From the NCBI RefSeq assembly GCF_023516215.1, contig NZ_CP097349.1, forward strand, positions 2,604,001 through 2,668,000: DNA of 64,000 nucleotides, in the 5' to 3' direction. This document shows positions 39,406 to 50,533 of this stretch, piece by piece. Both the position numbers and the translations under genes were made by a program. The stretch comes from Cytobacillus pseudoceanisediminis (GTDB lineage: Bacteria > Bacillota > Bacilli > Bacillales > Cytobacillaceae). Numbering within the stretch: position 1 is the first letter of the stretch; the number at the start of each line of letters is the position of its first letter. Under the pieces are notes generated by a model. That model searched no databases, was not told the origin of the DNA, and worked only from the letters and a program-made list of their open reading frames with translations.

Positions 39406-42002
39406 CTATTTTACCAGCAGTTCCATTTTGCCGTTATCTGCGGATATGACAACTTCACTGTAATCCTTAATTTCACCTGCGATTATTTTGCGGGCGAGTG
39501 CTGTTTCAACGTTCCTTTGGATAAAGCGCTTGAGCGGCCTGGCTCCATAGACGGGATCAAATCCGTTTTCTGCAATATATTCTTTGGCATTATCATTTAT
39601 ACTCAACTTAATATGCTGATCGGATAATCTTGCTTGAAGCTGAGTAATTAATTTTAAAACGATACTCTTTATTTCATTAAGAACCAAAGGCTTAAACAGA
39701 ATAATTTCGTCCACTCTGTTCAGAAACTCTGGACGGAAATGGCTCCGCAGCTGTCCAAGGACAGTTTCTCTTGTTTCTTCAGATATATCTTCTTCACCAG
39801 AAGAACGTTCCAAAAGAAAATGGGAGCCGATATTGGAAGTCATAATGATAACCGTATTTTTAAAATCAACCGTACGGCCCTGTGAGTCAGTGATTCTTCC
39901 ATCATCAAGCATCTGCAGAAGGATATTGAATACTTCAGGATGGGCTTTTTCAATTTCATCAAGCAGGATTACTGAGTATGGCTTCCTTCTGACAGCTTCT
40001 GTCAGCTGACCGCCTTCCTCATATCCTACATACCCCGGAGGAGCACCAATCAATCTTGATACAGCATGTTTTTCCATATATTCGGACATATCAATTCGGA
40101 TTATTTGTTCTTCACTATCGAATAGTGACTGTGCAAGTGCCTTTGCCAATTCTGTCTTTCCTACCCCAGTAGGGCCCAGGAAGATGAAGGAGCCAATAGG
40201 GCGGTTAGGATCTTTAATTCCTGCCCTTGCCCTAAGGACAGCATCTGACACAAGCTGGACAGCTTCATCCTGGCCAATCACTCTTTCGTGAAGAATGCTT
40301 TCAAGACGAAGCAGCTTTTCGCGTTCTCCTTCAACAAGTTTAACTACTGGAATACCTGTCCACCTTGCCACAATGCCGGCAATTTCTTCTTCTGTTACTT
40401 CCTCTCTCAGCAGCCTTTCCCCTTGATTCTCGTTAACAGCACTTTCAAGATCTTTCAACTCCCTTTCCAAAGAAGGGATTCTTCCATGGCGCAGTTCTGC
40501 AGCTTTATTCAAGTCATAATTATTTTCTGCTTCTTCCAGTTCACGGCGTATTTTCTCAAGCTGCTCCCGTTTTTCCTGAACTTTCTGGATTCCTTCTTTT
40601 TCAAGCTGCCATTTTGCTTTCATGCTGTTAGCCTGGTCTTTTAATTCAGCCAGTTCCTTTTGCAGGTCTGCAAGCCTCTGCTTGCTTCCTTCATCACTCT
40701 CTTTTCGTAAAGCTGCTTCTTCTATCTCAAGCTGCATGACTCTTCTTGTAACTTCATCCAACTCCGATGGCATTGAATCGATTTCCGTCCTGATCATGGC
40801 ACAAGCTTCGTCAACCAGGTCAATCGCTTTATCAGGAAGGAACCGGTCAGTAATATATCTGTCTGACAAGGTTGCGGCAGCCACTATAGCCCGATCGTGG
40901 ATATTGACTCCATGATGGATTTCAAAGCGCTCCTTCAGCCCTCTGAGAATTGAGATTGTATCCTCTACATCCGGCTCCTGCACTAATACCTGCTGAAAAC
41001 GCCGTTCCAGGGCTGGATCCTTTTCGATATATTTGCGGTGTTCCTCAAGAGTGGTAGCTCCTATACAGTGCAATTCACCTCTTGCAAGCATAGGCTTCAG
41101 CATATTCCCTGCATCCATTGCTCCTTCTGTCTTGCCCGCTCCAACAATGGTATGAAGTTCATCAATAAAAAGAAGAATTCTGCCTTCGCTTTTCTTAACC
41201 TCATTTAATACAGCTTTCAGTCTTTCCTCGAATTCCCCCGGAATTTGGCTCCAGCAATTAAAGCGCTCATATCAAGGGCAAAAATGGTTTTATCCTTAAG
41301 GCCCTCAGGCACATCTTTACGTACTATTCTTTGTGCCAATCCTTCGACAATAGCTGTCTTTCCTACCCCAGGTTCGCCTATTAAAACTGGATTATTTTTG
41401 GTTTTCCTTGAAAGGATGCGAATGACATGCCTGATTTCACTATCCCGGCCAATTACAGGATCAACTTTCCCCTGTTTCACCTCTGCAACAAGATCTCTTC
41501 CATATTTTTTTAAAGCCTCATATGTTGATTCCGGATTTTGCGATGTCACCCTCTGATTCCCCCTAATCTCCTTAATCGCCTGCTCCACTTTTTCTTTATT
41601 GATTCCGTAAGCCTTTAAAACTGCTGCCGTTTCGGTTTCCGCTGCTGCAGCAGCCATGAAAACATGCTCAACTGACATGAATTCATCCTGATAGATCTTC
41701 ATATAATTTTCTGCTTCCGCCAGCAGCCGCTGCAGTTTACCGGATATATACAATTTTCCTTGATCCATTCCTGAACCGGACACCTGCGGTTTTTTCCTCA
41801 GTGCTTCCTTCATTTTATTATTAAAAGAATTAGCCGGAATCTGCATTTTTGACAGTAATAATGATATCAGGCTGTTTTCCTGTCCCGTTAAAGCCAGGAA
41901 TAAATGTGCTTCATCCACTTCCTGATGCTGCTCGCGTATTGCTATGGACTGTGCATTTAATAACCCTTCCTGAAGCCGCTCTGTCATCCGATTTAAATCC
42001 AC
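39406..42002 (-). CDS. clpB: ATP-dependent chaperone ClpB, frameshifted
   Basis: Repaired length 865 residues, the usual ClpB length. N-terminal Clp repeat domain (1-150), first AAA+ module with [13 protein letters not shown] (about 205), a long coiled-coil middle domain (about 405-525, [18 protein letters not shown] and following) that identifies ClpB rather than ClpC, second AAA+ module with [14 protein letters not shown] (about 600) and [19 protein letters not shown]. One base added in the five-C run 41235-41239 restores [17 protein letters not shown]. Start GTG 42002 after AGGAGGTTGCACA. Disaggregase working with DnaK. B. subtilis lacks clpB; here it is inserted between yjzC and yjzD and under CtsR control. 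Confidence 0.94.
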
Positions 42003-42016
42003 TGTGCAACCTCCTA

Positions 42017-42070
42017 TTTGACCTTTTTTGACCTTTAATTTTATTATAATCCAATCTTTTCATATGTAAA
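42017..42070 (-). promoter_or_regulatory. clpB promoter with CtsR operator
   Basis: Minus strand: -35 TTTACA (42070-42065), 16-bp spacer, -10 TATAAT (42048-42043), then the exact CtsR heptad repeat GGTCAAA-AAA-GGTCAAA at 42033-42017, just downstream of the expected start of transcription and before the ribosome site. CtsR represses class III heat-shock (clp) genes. Confidence 0.92.
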
Positions 42071-42094
42071 GTTTCCAGCAGTTTATTCTCAGTC

Positions 42095-42124
42095 TAAAAA
42101 GCCATCCGCAATTGGGATGGCTAC
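42095..42124 (-). terminator. Terminator after yjzC
   Basis: AGCCATCC GCAATT GGGATGGCT stem with an A5 run giving U's on the minus strand. Confidence 0.8.
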
Positions 42125-42167
42125 TTTGTTTATACTATTTCCCCATCTTCTTTATCATTAATCAAAA

Positions 42168-42347
42168 TCAAGGCTTTCTTTTATACGTCCAAAGCCGGTT
42201 ATGATTGGATGTTTCCGGAAATTGATCCCCAGCTCTCATTTTAAGCATTTGAGGATTATTGACGTTACTTCCCGTTTCGCCAATTTCTATATAAATTCCA
42301 TTATTAGGCGCTTTCTGGCCAGGCTTGAATTGTCTGTTTTGCCCCAT
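42168..42347 (-). CDS. yjzC: YjzC-like small protein
   Basis: 59 residues from the ATG at 42347, 8 bases after AAAGGAGG. MGQNRQFKPGQKAPNNGIYIEIGETG is characteristic of YjzC, a short basic protein of unknown function found next to argF in Bacillus. Upstream in-frame extension is open but crosses the ribosome site. Confidence 0.82.
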   Translation of the reverse strand: MGQNRQFKPGQKAPNNGIYIEIGETGSNVNNPQMLKMRAGDQFPETSNHNRLWTYKRKP

Positions 42348-42518
42348 GCTGAATACCTCCTTTAATCGTAAATCACTTATTATTATTTCCACTCTTGCAT
42401 CTCTCATGAGGGAAACTATTGGCATCGCACAAAAGCAATGAAAAGGATATCACTTTACTCTGATGCCTTTTTTATAGTTAAATGGGTGGTATGAGATTTG
42501 ATTATGGAGGATTTACTT

Positions 42519-43331
42519 GTGACTGATTTTCTAACATTGCTTAAATACTTGTTTTTGGGATTATTTCAGGGATTTACAGAGCCTATTCCCATTTCATCGA
42601 GCGGGCATCTGGAGATTGCCCAGCATTTTTTCGGGCTTGACATCAAAGGCCTTAGCTTTGCCCTCCTTGTAAATACAGCCTCATTATTAGCTGTGCTGCT
42701 TATATACAGGGAAGATATTATGAGACTCATCCGAAACGGCCTTGCATACATTACAACCAAAGATAAACAGGCGGAATCAGACTTTCGATTTATCATTTAC
42801 TTGATTATTGGAACCATTCCTGCAGGTGTCATCGGCATTTTGCTCGAGGATTTTATCGATATGCACCTTGCAAATATAAAAACAGTTGGGATTACTCTTA
42901 TCGTGACAGGACTTGCACTGTGGCTGATCCGCAATTTACGCGGACGGAAAAATGATGCTGAATTATCTTATAAGGATGCAATTATTGTAGGACTTGCACA
43001 GGCAGTTGCCCTGATACCGGGAATCAGCCGTTCCGGTGCCACTATTGTAGCGGCAATGGGGCTGGGGATGAAACAGGAAACAGCTCTAAGGTTCTCTTTC
43101 CTTTTATATATCCCGGTAAGCGCCGGCGGAATGATTCTTGGTTTTAATGACATTTTTACGGATCCCAATTTATCTGAATATGCGATTCCCTATACAATTG
43201 CCTTTGTTGCTTCACTAGTTGCATCTTACTTCTCTTTAAAATGGTTTATGAATATTATGGCTAAAGGAAACCTGAAGTATTTTGCGATTTATTGTTTTAT
43301 TGTTGGACCGCTGGTTTATTTCCTATCTTAA
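42519..43331 (+). CDS. uppP: Undecaprenyl-diphosphate phosphatase UppP (BacA family)
   Basis: 270 residues from the GTG at 42519, 8 bases after GGAGG. Integral membrane enzyme that regenerates undecaprenyl phosphate for cell-wall synthesis. The two BacA motifs are visible: [18 protein letters not shown] (active-site Glu and Ser, about residues 16-33) and [17 protein letters not shown] (about 163-179, with the catalytic Arg/Ser region). About eight hydrophobic helices. It is inserted between yjzC and argF relative to B. subtilis and reads against the arginine operon. Confidence 0.9.
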   Translation: MTDFLTLLKYLFLGLFQGFTEPIPISSSGHLEIAQHFFGLDIKGLSFALLVNTASLLAVLLIYREDIMRLIRNGLAYITTKDKQAESDFRFIIYLIIGTIPAGVIGILLEDFIDMHLANIKTVGITLIVTGLALWLIRNLRGRKNDAELSYKDAIIVGLAQAVALIPGISRSGATIVAAMGLGMKQETALRFSFLLYIPVSAGGMILGFNDIFTDPNLSEYAIPYTIAFVASLVASYFSLKWFMNIMAKGNLKYFAIYCFIVGPLVYFLS

Positions 43332-43332
43332 T

Positions 43333-43371
43333 GAAAAAGCCTTCTCTGTGCTGAGAAGGCTTTTTCATTAT
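43333..43371. terminator. Bidirectional terminator uppP/argF
   Basis: GAAAAAGCCTTCTC/GAGAAGGCTTTTTC stem with TGTGCT loop; lies between convergent genes and ends the arginine operon. Confidence 0.9.
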
Positions 43372-44324
43372 AATATCTCTGAAAGAATGGCTTTTTGAAC
43401 ATGAAGCCTGTTCCCAGCCTGCTGAAAGACAGCGGAATTATTTCCATCAATGACCTCCACTGTAACTTCCTCACCGCGATGGGCAGGCAGGCAATGCAAA
43501 AAGACGTAATCTTTTTTGGCTTTTTGGACAAGATATTCATTAACCTGATAATCAGCAAAGTCTTTCAGCCTCTGTTCATTCTCATCTTCCTGTCCCATGC
43601 TCGTCCAGACATCTGTATAGATGGCATCGGCATTAGCAACCGCTTCTTCAGGGTTAGATGTTATCTTTACCTTTGAACCGCTTTGTTCGGCAAACTCTTG
43701 TGATTGCTGGAGAACAAAATTATCTGGCTCATACCCTATAGGACAGGCAATCGTGATATTTACCCCCATCTTGGCAGAAGCAATCATTAAAGAATGGGCC
43801 ACATTATTGCCATCGCCTACATATACCAGGTTTTGGCCTTTTAACTCCCCATTTTTCTCTTCAATTGTAAGGAGATCGGCAAGAGCCTGGCACGGATGAT
43901 AAAGATCGGTCAAGCCGTTAATGACCGGAATGTCCGCATGATGAGCCAGTTCCTGGATCTTTGCATGGGAGAATGTGCGGATCATAATCGCATCAACATA
44001 CTGTGAAAGCACTTTAGCTGTATCCGCAATGCTTTCTCCTCTTCCAAGCTGCAGGTCCTGGCTGTTTAAATATAAGGCATGGCCCCCAAGCTGCAGCATA
44101 CCTGCTTCAAAGGAAACTCTTGTGCGTGTAGATGACTTTTCAAAAATCATGCCAAGAATTTTGCCTTTTAGGATGGGAGTTTCTGCACCCTGCAGATGAG
44201 CTTCTTTTAATTGCTTTGCTTTTTCCAGCAGCCCCTTAATTTCCTCTGATGAAAAGTCTGCAAGTGTTAGAAAATCTTTTCCTTTTATATTTATACCCTT
44301 ATCCGCAGCCTGAATTGAAATCAT
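43368..44324 (-). CDS. argF: Ornithine carbamoyltransferase
   Basis: 318 residues. Carbamoyl-phosphate binding STRTRVSFE (about residues 63-71), HPCQ (carbamoyl/ornithine), the ornithine loop DVWTSMGQE and [11 protein letters not shown]. Converts ornithine plus carbamoyl phosphate to citrulline. ATG overlaps the carB stop by 4 bp; last gene of argCJBD-carAB-argF. Confidence 0.97.
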   Translation of the reverse strand: MISIQAADKGINIKGKDFLTLADFSSEEIKGLLEKAKQLKEAHLQGAETPILKGKILGMIFEKSSTRTRVSFEAGMLQLGGHALYLNSQDLQLGRGESIADTAKVLSQYVDAIMIRTFSHAKIQELAHHADIPVINGLTDLYHPCQALADLLTIEEKNGELKGQNLVYVGDGNNVAHSLMIASAKMGVNITIACPIGYEPDNFVLQQSQEFAEQSGSKVKITSNPEEAVANADAIYTDVWTSMGQEDENEQRLKDFADYQVNEYLVQKAKKDYVFLHCLPAHRGEEVTVEVIDGNNSAVFQQAGNRLHVQKAILSEIL

Positions 44325-47300
44325 AAGACGCCCACTTCCTTTTCTCCAGTATTATTTTTAATGCCCTGCCAATCTTCAATGGATTTAACATCCCAATCGC
44401 CTGCAGACATTGATTTTAATAATGCAATAAGCGTTTCTTTTTCACTGAAAGTCAAAATTCTGTTTTTGGTTCCCATTTCTCTCATTCTCTTATCTTCTTC
44501 ACTTATGCCAGGATTATATAAGGCGAAGGTTTCCTGGACATTCCAATCCATATTGCCTTGAGTCAGAAAAACAGGTACTACTTTAGCCTTATTAATATAA
44601 TGAGTTAGTTCTTCTGTTTCTGGAGAGTTTGCAATTACGACACATTTGCCTTTAGCATCATTTAAACCAGCATGGAAAGACTTTCTGATTGCCGCCTCAA
44701 AATTTGGTGCGAGTGAAATGGCCTCTCCTGTTGATTTCATTTCAGGACCTACTTTGCTGTCCAATCCCTTTAAAGCATAATTAGAGAAAACCGGGAATTT
44801 CACACATACAAATGGGAGTTTTGCAGCATCCGGAATTTCATCTTTCGACAAACTATATTTCCCAAGCAATATTTTTGTCGCAATCCCCACTAGCTGTACG
44901 CCTGTTACCTTGCTGATAATTGGTACAGTTCTGCTTGCACGAGGGTTTATTTCAAGAATAAATACTTCTTCGCCGTTAACGATATACTGAATATTCATGA
45001 GTCCTTTATACCGGAGCTTTTGCACAATGGCTTTTGCAAAGGCTAGCATTTTATTCTGGACATTTTCTGAAAGATTTTGCGGCGGGAGAACGGACATGCT
45101 GTCGCCAGAGTGAACACCCGTTTTTTCAATATGCTCCATAATTGCAGGTGCACAGATATGATTTCCGTCTGCTGCCAGATCAAGCTCAGCTTCTGAAGCA
45201 TGCACGAATTGATCAATTAAAATCGGATAAGGGACATCACCTTTCGCTAAATAACCCTCCAGCTCAGATGATGAAGAAATACGTTCCATCCCTCTCCCTC
45301 CTATAACATAGGATGGGCGGACAAGAATCGGGAATCCAATGTTTTCGGCTGCTTCTTTTAGCTCTTCTTCTGAGTGGACAACATCACCTTTTATCCGCGG
45401 AATATTCAAATCATCCAGCAGCTGATAAAATAGCTTCCGGTCCTCTAATGCATCTATGGTATTTGAGTCAGTTCCAAGCAGGGTAACACCATAACTTTCA
45501 AGTGCGGATGCCAGATTCAGAGCTGTCTGCCCGCCAAGCTGCACAATGACTTCTGAAATCCCTTCTGCTTCAATAACATTTAAGATATCCTCAAGAATTA
45601 GCGGTTCAAAATAAAGCCTGTCAGCGGTTGTATAATCCGTACTTACCGTTTCAGGGTTATTATTGATCATGATTGTCTCAACGCCTTCATCCCTCAGAGC
45701 AAATACTCCCTGAACGGAGCAATAATCAAATTCAATGCCCTGGCCAATTCTGATGGGGCCGCTTCCAATAATCAGGACTTTCCTCTTATCACTCTTTACT
45801 TGTTCATTTTCGCCAAAATAACTGGAGTAATAATAATTAGATTGTGCTTCAAATTCAGCTGCGCATGTGTCAACCATTTTATAGGCAGGCAGAATGCCAG
45901 CCTTTTTGCGTTTGTCCCTGACTGCTTTTTCCGAAACTTTCCATTCCAATGCAAGAAACTTATCACTAAAGCCCTTTTCCTTAAATAGCTGCAGCTCTTC
46001 TTTTGTTGCTTCATCAAGTGTTAAAGCAGAGATTTGCCTTTCCAGCTTTACCATTTCATTGAGTATATTGAGATAGAAATAATCAATTTTTGTGATAGAG
46101 TGTAAAGCTTGCAATGAGTAATTTCTCCGGAGTAATTCAATTACGGTAAAGAATCTTTCATCAGTCTGCTTTAACAGCAGTTCCTCAAGTGAGGTAACCG
46201 ATTTAGCTGATAAGCCAGGTGATTTCAAATCATTCACCTTCACTTCAAGTGAATGGATTGCCTTTAAGAGAGCCCGTTCGAGATTCCGGTCAATCCCCAT
46301 TACTTCTCCGGTTGCTTTCATCTGCGTTCCGAGTTTGCGGTCCGCAGAAGGAAATTTATCAAATGGCCATTTTGGAAACTTAACGATGACATAATCCAGG
46401 GCTGGTTCAAAGCTTGCAAAAGTATCTCCTGTTACAGGGTTGATAATTTCCGATAAGGTATACCCGACGGCAAGCTTTGCAGCCATTCTGGCAATTGGAT
46501 AGCCTGTTGCTTTGGAAGCAAGGGCAGATGACCTGCTGACTCGAGGATTGACTTCAATTAGGTAATAATTCTTGCTATGAGGATCAAGGGCAAACTGAAT
46601 GTTGCACCCTCCAATAATGCCAAGCTCGGATATGATCTTGATAGAAGCTGTTCTCAGCATCTGATACTCATCATCTGTTAAGGTTTGTGAAGGTGCGACA
46701 ACAATTGAGTCACCGGTATGAACTCCTACAGGATCAATGTTTTCCATATTGCATATAGTGATGCACGTATTCTGTGAATCCCGCATGACCTCGTATTCTA
46801 CTTCCTTAAATCCTGCTATGCTTTTTTCAACCAGGCATTGGCTGATCGCACTCTCTTTTAAACCGCCCTGCACCAAAGATGTCAGTTCATCAAAATCTCC
46901 TGCTATACCTCCTCCTGTTCCGCCAAGAGTATAAGCTGGACGGACGATAATAGGAAATCCAATTTCGCGGGCAAATTGGATGGCTTCATTTACTTCATGG
47001 ACAATGATGCTTTCGGGAACAGGTTCGTTAAGCTCGTTCATCAGCTTACGAAAAGCTTCCCGGTCTTCGCCTTTCTTAATGGATTCAATGCTGCTGCCCA
47101 AAAGCTTCACTCCATAATGTTCAAGCACACCTGATTCACTCAGTTTAAAAGCAAGATTTAAACCTGTCTGGCCTCCCAGTGTGGCAAGCAGGCCATCGGG
47201 ACGTTCTATCTTTATAATCTTCTCAAGGCTGTCAGCTGTCATCGGCTCAAAGTAGACTTTGTCTGCAAAAGCTTTGTCAGACATAATGGTAGCCGGATTG

Positions 47301-47446
47301 TTATTAACAAGGATAACCTTATAGCCTTCTTCCTTTAATGCTGCGCAGGCCTGTGTTCCTGCGTAGTCAAATTCTGCTGCCTGCCCGATGACAATCGGGC
47401 CGGAGCCGATTACTAATATGGATTGGATGCTGGTGTCTTTAGGCAT
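44321..47446 (-). CDS. carB: Carbamoyl-phosphate synthase large chain (arginine-specific)
   Basis: 1041 residues, full length. Two homologous ATP-grasp halves: carboxyphosphate half with [14 protein letters not shown] and carbamate half with [18 protein letters not shown]. Paired [19 protein letters not shown] and [19 protein letters not shown] at about 13 and 556, and a C-terminal MGS-like domain. Its location in the arginine operon marks it as the arginine-regulated isozyme. An 8-bp overlap with carA couples the subunits. Confidence 0.96.
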   Translation of the reverse strand: MPKDTSIQSILVIGSGPIVIGQAAEFDYAGTQACAALKEEGYKVILVNNNPATIMSDKAFADKVYFEPMTADSLEKIIKIERPDGLLATLGGQTGLNLAFKLSESGVLEHYGVKLLGSSIESIKKGEDREAFRKLMNELNEPVPESIIVHEVNEAIQFAREIGFPIIVRPAYTLGGTGGGIAGDFDELTSLVQGGLKESAISQCLVEKSIAGFKEVEYEVMRDSQNTCITICNMENIDPVGVHTGDSIVVAPSQTLTDDEYQMLRTASIKIISELGIIGGCNIQFALDPHSKNYYLIEVNPRVSRSSALASKATGYPIARMAAKLAVGYTLSEIINPVTGDTFASFEPALDYVIVKFPKWPFDKFPSADRKLGTQMKATGEVMGIDRNLERALLKAIHSLEVKVNDLKSPGLSAKSVTSLEELLLKQTDERFFTVIELLRRNYSLQALHSITKIDYFYLNILNEMVKLERQISALTLDEATKEELQLFKEKGFSDKFLALEWKVSEKAVRDKRKKAGILPAYKMVDTCAAEFEAQSNYYYSSYFGENEQVKSDKRKVLIIGSGPIRIGQGIEFDYCSVQGVFALRDEGVETIMINNNPETVSTDYTTADRLYFEPLILEDILNVIEAEGISEVIVQLGGQTALNLASALESYGVTLLGTDSNTIDALEDRKLFYQLLDDLNIPRIKGDVVHSEEELKEAAENIGFPILVRPSYVIGGRGMERISSSSELEGYLAKGDVPYPILIDQFVHASEAELDLAADGNHICAPAIMEHIEKTGVHSGDSMSVLPPQNLSENVQNKMLAFAKAIVQKLRYKGLMNIQYIVNGEEVFILEINPRASRTVPIISKVTGVQLVGIATKILLGKYSLSKDEIPDAAKLPFVCVKFPVFSNYALKGLDSKVGPEMKSTGEAISLAPNFEAAIRKSFHAGLNDAKGKCVVIANSPETEELTHYINKAKVVPVFLTQGNMDWNVQETFALYNPGISEEDKRMREMGTKNRILTFSEKETLIALLKSMSAGDWDVKSIEDWQGIKNNTGEKEVGVL

Positions 47447-48518
47447 AAGCGAAAACTCTCCTATTCTCCTCTTGAATCATGTTCATAAACTCATCAAAAA
47501 TATAATCACCATCCGCAGGTCCCGGATGGGCTTCCGGATGGAATTGGACCGTATGGATTGGCAGGACCTTATGCATTAGTCCCTCAATTGACTGGTCATG
47601 CAGGTTTACATAGCGGGTTTTAAACCCGGTATCTTTTATGCTTTCTTCATCAACCACATAGCTATGATTTTGTGATGACATAAATACTGTGCCCTTCTTC
47701 ATGTCCGCAATCGGGTGGTTGGCACCCCTATGGCCGAAGGACAGTTTTTTTGTGTTGCCGCCAAATGCTAAAGCAGCCAGTTGGTGGCCAAGACAAATTC
47801 CCAATGCCGGATACTGCTCCAGCACCTTTTTTAATTCCGGAAGGATGCTTTTTAATTCTTTAGGATCTCCAGGCCCGTTTGAAAGCACTACACCGTCTGG
47901 ATTTAGTTTTTTAATCTGTTCAAAGCTTGTATTGTAAGGAACAGATGTAACCTTGCACGCTCTTTTCAGCAATGAATCCACAATTGATTTTTTAGCGCCA
48001 AAATCGATGACAACTATATGAATGCTTCCCTCTCCACAGCACTCCATTGTTTGCGAAGATACTTTGCAAACTTTTTTATCCTTTCGAAGCAGCAATCCGC
48101 CGGGGGCAGTTTCCGAAGAAGACATTTTTGCCGGCATGCTTCCTTCTGAACGGATTTTCTTTACAATTGATCGGGTATCCATATGCCCTAATAATGGAAT
48201 ATTCCATTTCTGAAGGTATTCCTGAAGCGAATAAGCCGATTTGTAATGCGAAGGATTTCTGCTTCCTTCATAAACAATAACCCCTGCCACATGAGGTTTC
48301 TTACTCTCAAAATCAGACTCATTTATTCCGTAATTTCCGATTAAAGGATAGGTAAACACAATAATTTGGTCCTTATAAGAGGGATCTGTCAATACTTCCT
48401 GGTAGCCTGTCATTCCTGTAAAAAAAACGATTTCCCCTTCTACATCCTTTTCAGGCTGATCCGTCAGCCATTGGCCTTTATAGGAATGGCCGCTATTTAA
48501 ATGAAGGTATCCTTCCAT
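47439..48518 (-). CDS. carA: Carbamoyl-phosphate synthase small chain (arginine-specific)
   Basis: 359 residues from the ATG at 48518 (MEGYLHLNSG). N-terminal CPSase small-chain domain (FFTGMTGYQEVLTDPSYKDQIIVFTYPLIGNYG), then class I glutaminase with nucleophile Cys in PALGICLGHQLAALAFGG and the His/Glu pair in VQFHPEAHPGP. Supplies ammonia to CarB from glutamine. Between argD and carB. Confidence 0.95.
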   Translation of the reverse strand: MEGYLHLNSGHSYKGQWLTDQPEKDVEGEIVFFTGMTGYQEVLTDPSYKDQIIVFTYPLIGNYGINESDFESKKPHVAGVIVYEGSRNPSHYKSAYSLQEYLQKWNIPLLGHMDTRSIVKKIRSEGSMPAKMSSSETAPGGLLLRKDKKVCKVSSQTMECCGEGSIHIVVIDFGAKKSIVDSLLKRACKVTSVPYNTSFEQIKKLNPDGVVLSNGPGDPKELKSILPELKKVLEQYPALGICLGHQLAALAFGGNTKKLSFGHRGANHPIADMKKGTVFMSSQNHSYVVDEESIKDTGFKTRYVNLHDQSIEGLMHKVLPIHTVQFHPEAHPGPADGDYIFDEFMNMIQEENRRVFAYA

Positions 48519-48595
48519 TATCAACACCCCAAAGCTATCTGTATATTTATATAACCTAGTTAATTTTTATTCATACACTTGAAAAATAATACAGC

Positions 48596-49751
48596 TTAAA
48601 CAGCTGATTTTGAAAATTCCTTTAGTGTGGATTGCAGAATTTGCACCGCTTCATCTATTTCAGATTTTGATGCTGTCAGCGGAGGCAGCAGCCGCAAAAC
48701 ATTTTCCCCAGCAGGCAATGCAAGCAAGCAATTGGCTCTTAATTCCTTTAACAAAGATGGAAGGGGGATATCTAATTCAATACCGACCATTAAACCAAGA
48801 TAGCGAATCTCCTTAACAGCTTCAATCTGTTCAAGCGATTCAGCCAATTTGTCAGCAAGATATGCACTCTTATCCTGAACGCCTTGTAAAAAATCATCAT
48901 CAAATATTGTCTTCATTGTAGCAATAGCTGCTGCAATGCTGATCGGGTTCCCGCCGAATGTTGATCCATGGCTTCCTGGTCCAAATACTTCTTCCAATGC
49001 TTTTTTCCAATCACTGCGCCTATTGGCAATCCGCTTCCCAGGCCTTTAGCTGCGGTTACGATATCGGGCGTAAGGTCAAAATGCTGAAATCCAAAGGCTT
49101 TACCCGTTCTGCCAATGCCGGTCTGAATTTCATCTACAATCAGGAGCGCCCCATATTCTTTGCAAAGCTGCTCAGTTTTTGTAAGAAACTCCTGATTCCC
49201 AATGTGAATCCCGCCTTCACCCTGTACAATTTCCAGCATTACAGCCGCTGTTTCCGCGTCAATCTCTTCCTCCAATGCATTAATATCATTAAAAGGAACA
49301 TACTTAAAAGTCTCAAGCATGGAACCATAGCCTTTTTTAATTTTTTCCTGGCCCGTTGCAGCCATTGTGGCAAAGGTTCTCCCGTGGAATGATTGCTGAA
49401 AAGTAATGATTTTTTCCTTCCCGAAGCTTTTCTTGCAAGCTTAATCGCTGCTTCATTTGCTTCTGCTCCGCTGTTGGCAAAGAATACAAGGTCCATGCCC
49501 GCAGCTTCAGAGAGAGTCTTTGCTGCAGCCTCCTGCTGATCCTGTATATATAAATTGGAAACATGCCAGAATTTATTCAGCTGTTCATTGATTGATTTTT
49601 GTACAGCTGCTGGACGGTGACCAAGATTGCAGACTCCAATCCCTGAGGTGAAGTCCAAATAGCGCTTCTTATTTTTATCAAAAAGATAACTTCCTTCTGC
49701 TTTTTCCGGCTCCACTTCCCACCGGGCATACGTTGGAAATAGATTACTCAA
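48596..49751 (-). CDS. argD: Acetylornithine aminotransferase ArgD, two frameshifts
   Basis: Repaired length 385 residues. Class III PLP aminotransferase: [19 protein letters not shown] (phosphate site), [20 protein letters not shown], and the PLP lysine in [20 protein letters not shown]. The start is TTG 49751 after AGGAGG, overlapping the argB stop by 4 bases; family homology begins there ([11 protein letters not shown]). Adding one base at CCC 49420-49422 gives [27 protein letters not shown]. Adding one at the six-T run 49001-49006 gives [23 protein letters not shown]. Both breaks look like base-call errors. Confidence 0.92.
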
Positions 49752-50521
49752 GTTAAGACCTCCTTCTTGGCAGATATATTCGTACCGTTCCATATGCCTT
49801 CCTCATAAAACTTTTCTTTTCCTGATACAATCATTACGCTATTTAGCCCTTTGCTGATTAGGTTCAAGGCAGAGGTAACCTTTGGAATCATTCCGCCTGT
49901 AATTTTTTTATCGTTAATATGCTGTTCAATTTCATCCGCGTCAAGCTGAGGAGAGAGGTTGCCGTCAATGGATATTCCCTTTACATCCGTTACAAAGATG
50001 CAATGTTCAGCTTTAATGGCATTGGCAACGGCTGCCGCCGCATAGTCGGCATTGATATTCAATTTCATCCCGCCTTCTGCAGCTGCAATAGGAGTAATGA
50101 CAGGGACCAGGTCTTCATTAAATAACATTTCCAGTACCGACTGATTAACTGCCGTTATTTCACCAACCAGTCCAAGCTCATCCTGATTGATAAATTCTGC
50201 CTTTAGCAACCCCGCATCACTGCCATTTACGCCAAACCCTCTCAATCCATGCAGTTCGATCATTGAGGTAAGCTTGCGGTTGGATTGTCCTGACAAGACC
50301 ATCTCTGCTACCTCCAGAACTTCCGGAGTCGTTTTTCTTAGCCCATTGACAAATTCATGAGGGATATTAAAAAGTTCCAGCATGCTGTTAATTGCCGGCC
50401 CTCCACCGTGAACAAAAACAATCTGGTATTCTTCCTTCTTCAACTCTAAAAGACTATCAAAGAAAGCATCTCCCAGCTCTTCCATTACACTGCCTCCGCA
50501 CTTAATGACAATACTTTTCAA
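49748..50521 (-). CDS. argB: Acetylglutamate kinase
   Basis: 257 residues, amino-acid kinase family. KCGGSVMEELGDAF (phosphate loop), VHGGGPAINSMLELF, RKLTSMIELHGL and NINADYAAAAVANAIKAEH are the conserved acetylglutamate and ATP sites. Phosphorylates N-acetylglutamate. It lacks the N-terminal helix associated with arginine-sensitive hexameric forms, as in other ArgJ-containing species. Confidence 0.96.
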   Translation of the reverse strand: MKSIVIKCGGSVMEELGDAFFDSLLELKKEEYQIVFVHGGGPAINSMLELFNIPHEFVNGLRKTTPEVLEVAEMVLSGQSNRKLTSMIELHGLRGFGVNGSDAGLLKAEFINQDELGLVGEITAVNQSVLEMLFNEDLVPVITPIAAAEGGMKLNINADYAAAAVANAIKAEHCIFVTDVKGISIDGNLSPQLDADEIEQHINDKKITGGMIPKVTSALNLISKGLNSVMIVSGKEKFYEEGIWNGTNISAKKEVLT

Positions 50522-50533
50522 ATGGCATCCCCC

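Noticed and set aside
48596..49793. Three separate aminotransferase-like genes
   Set aside because: They are consecutive pieces of one ArgD, in order, with two homopolymer breaks.
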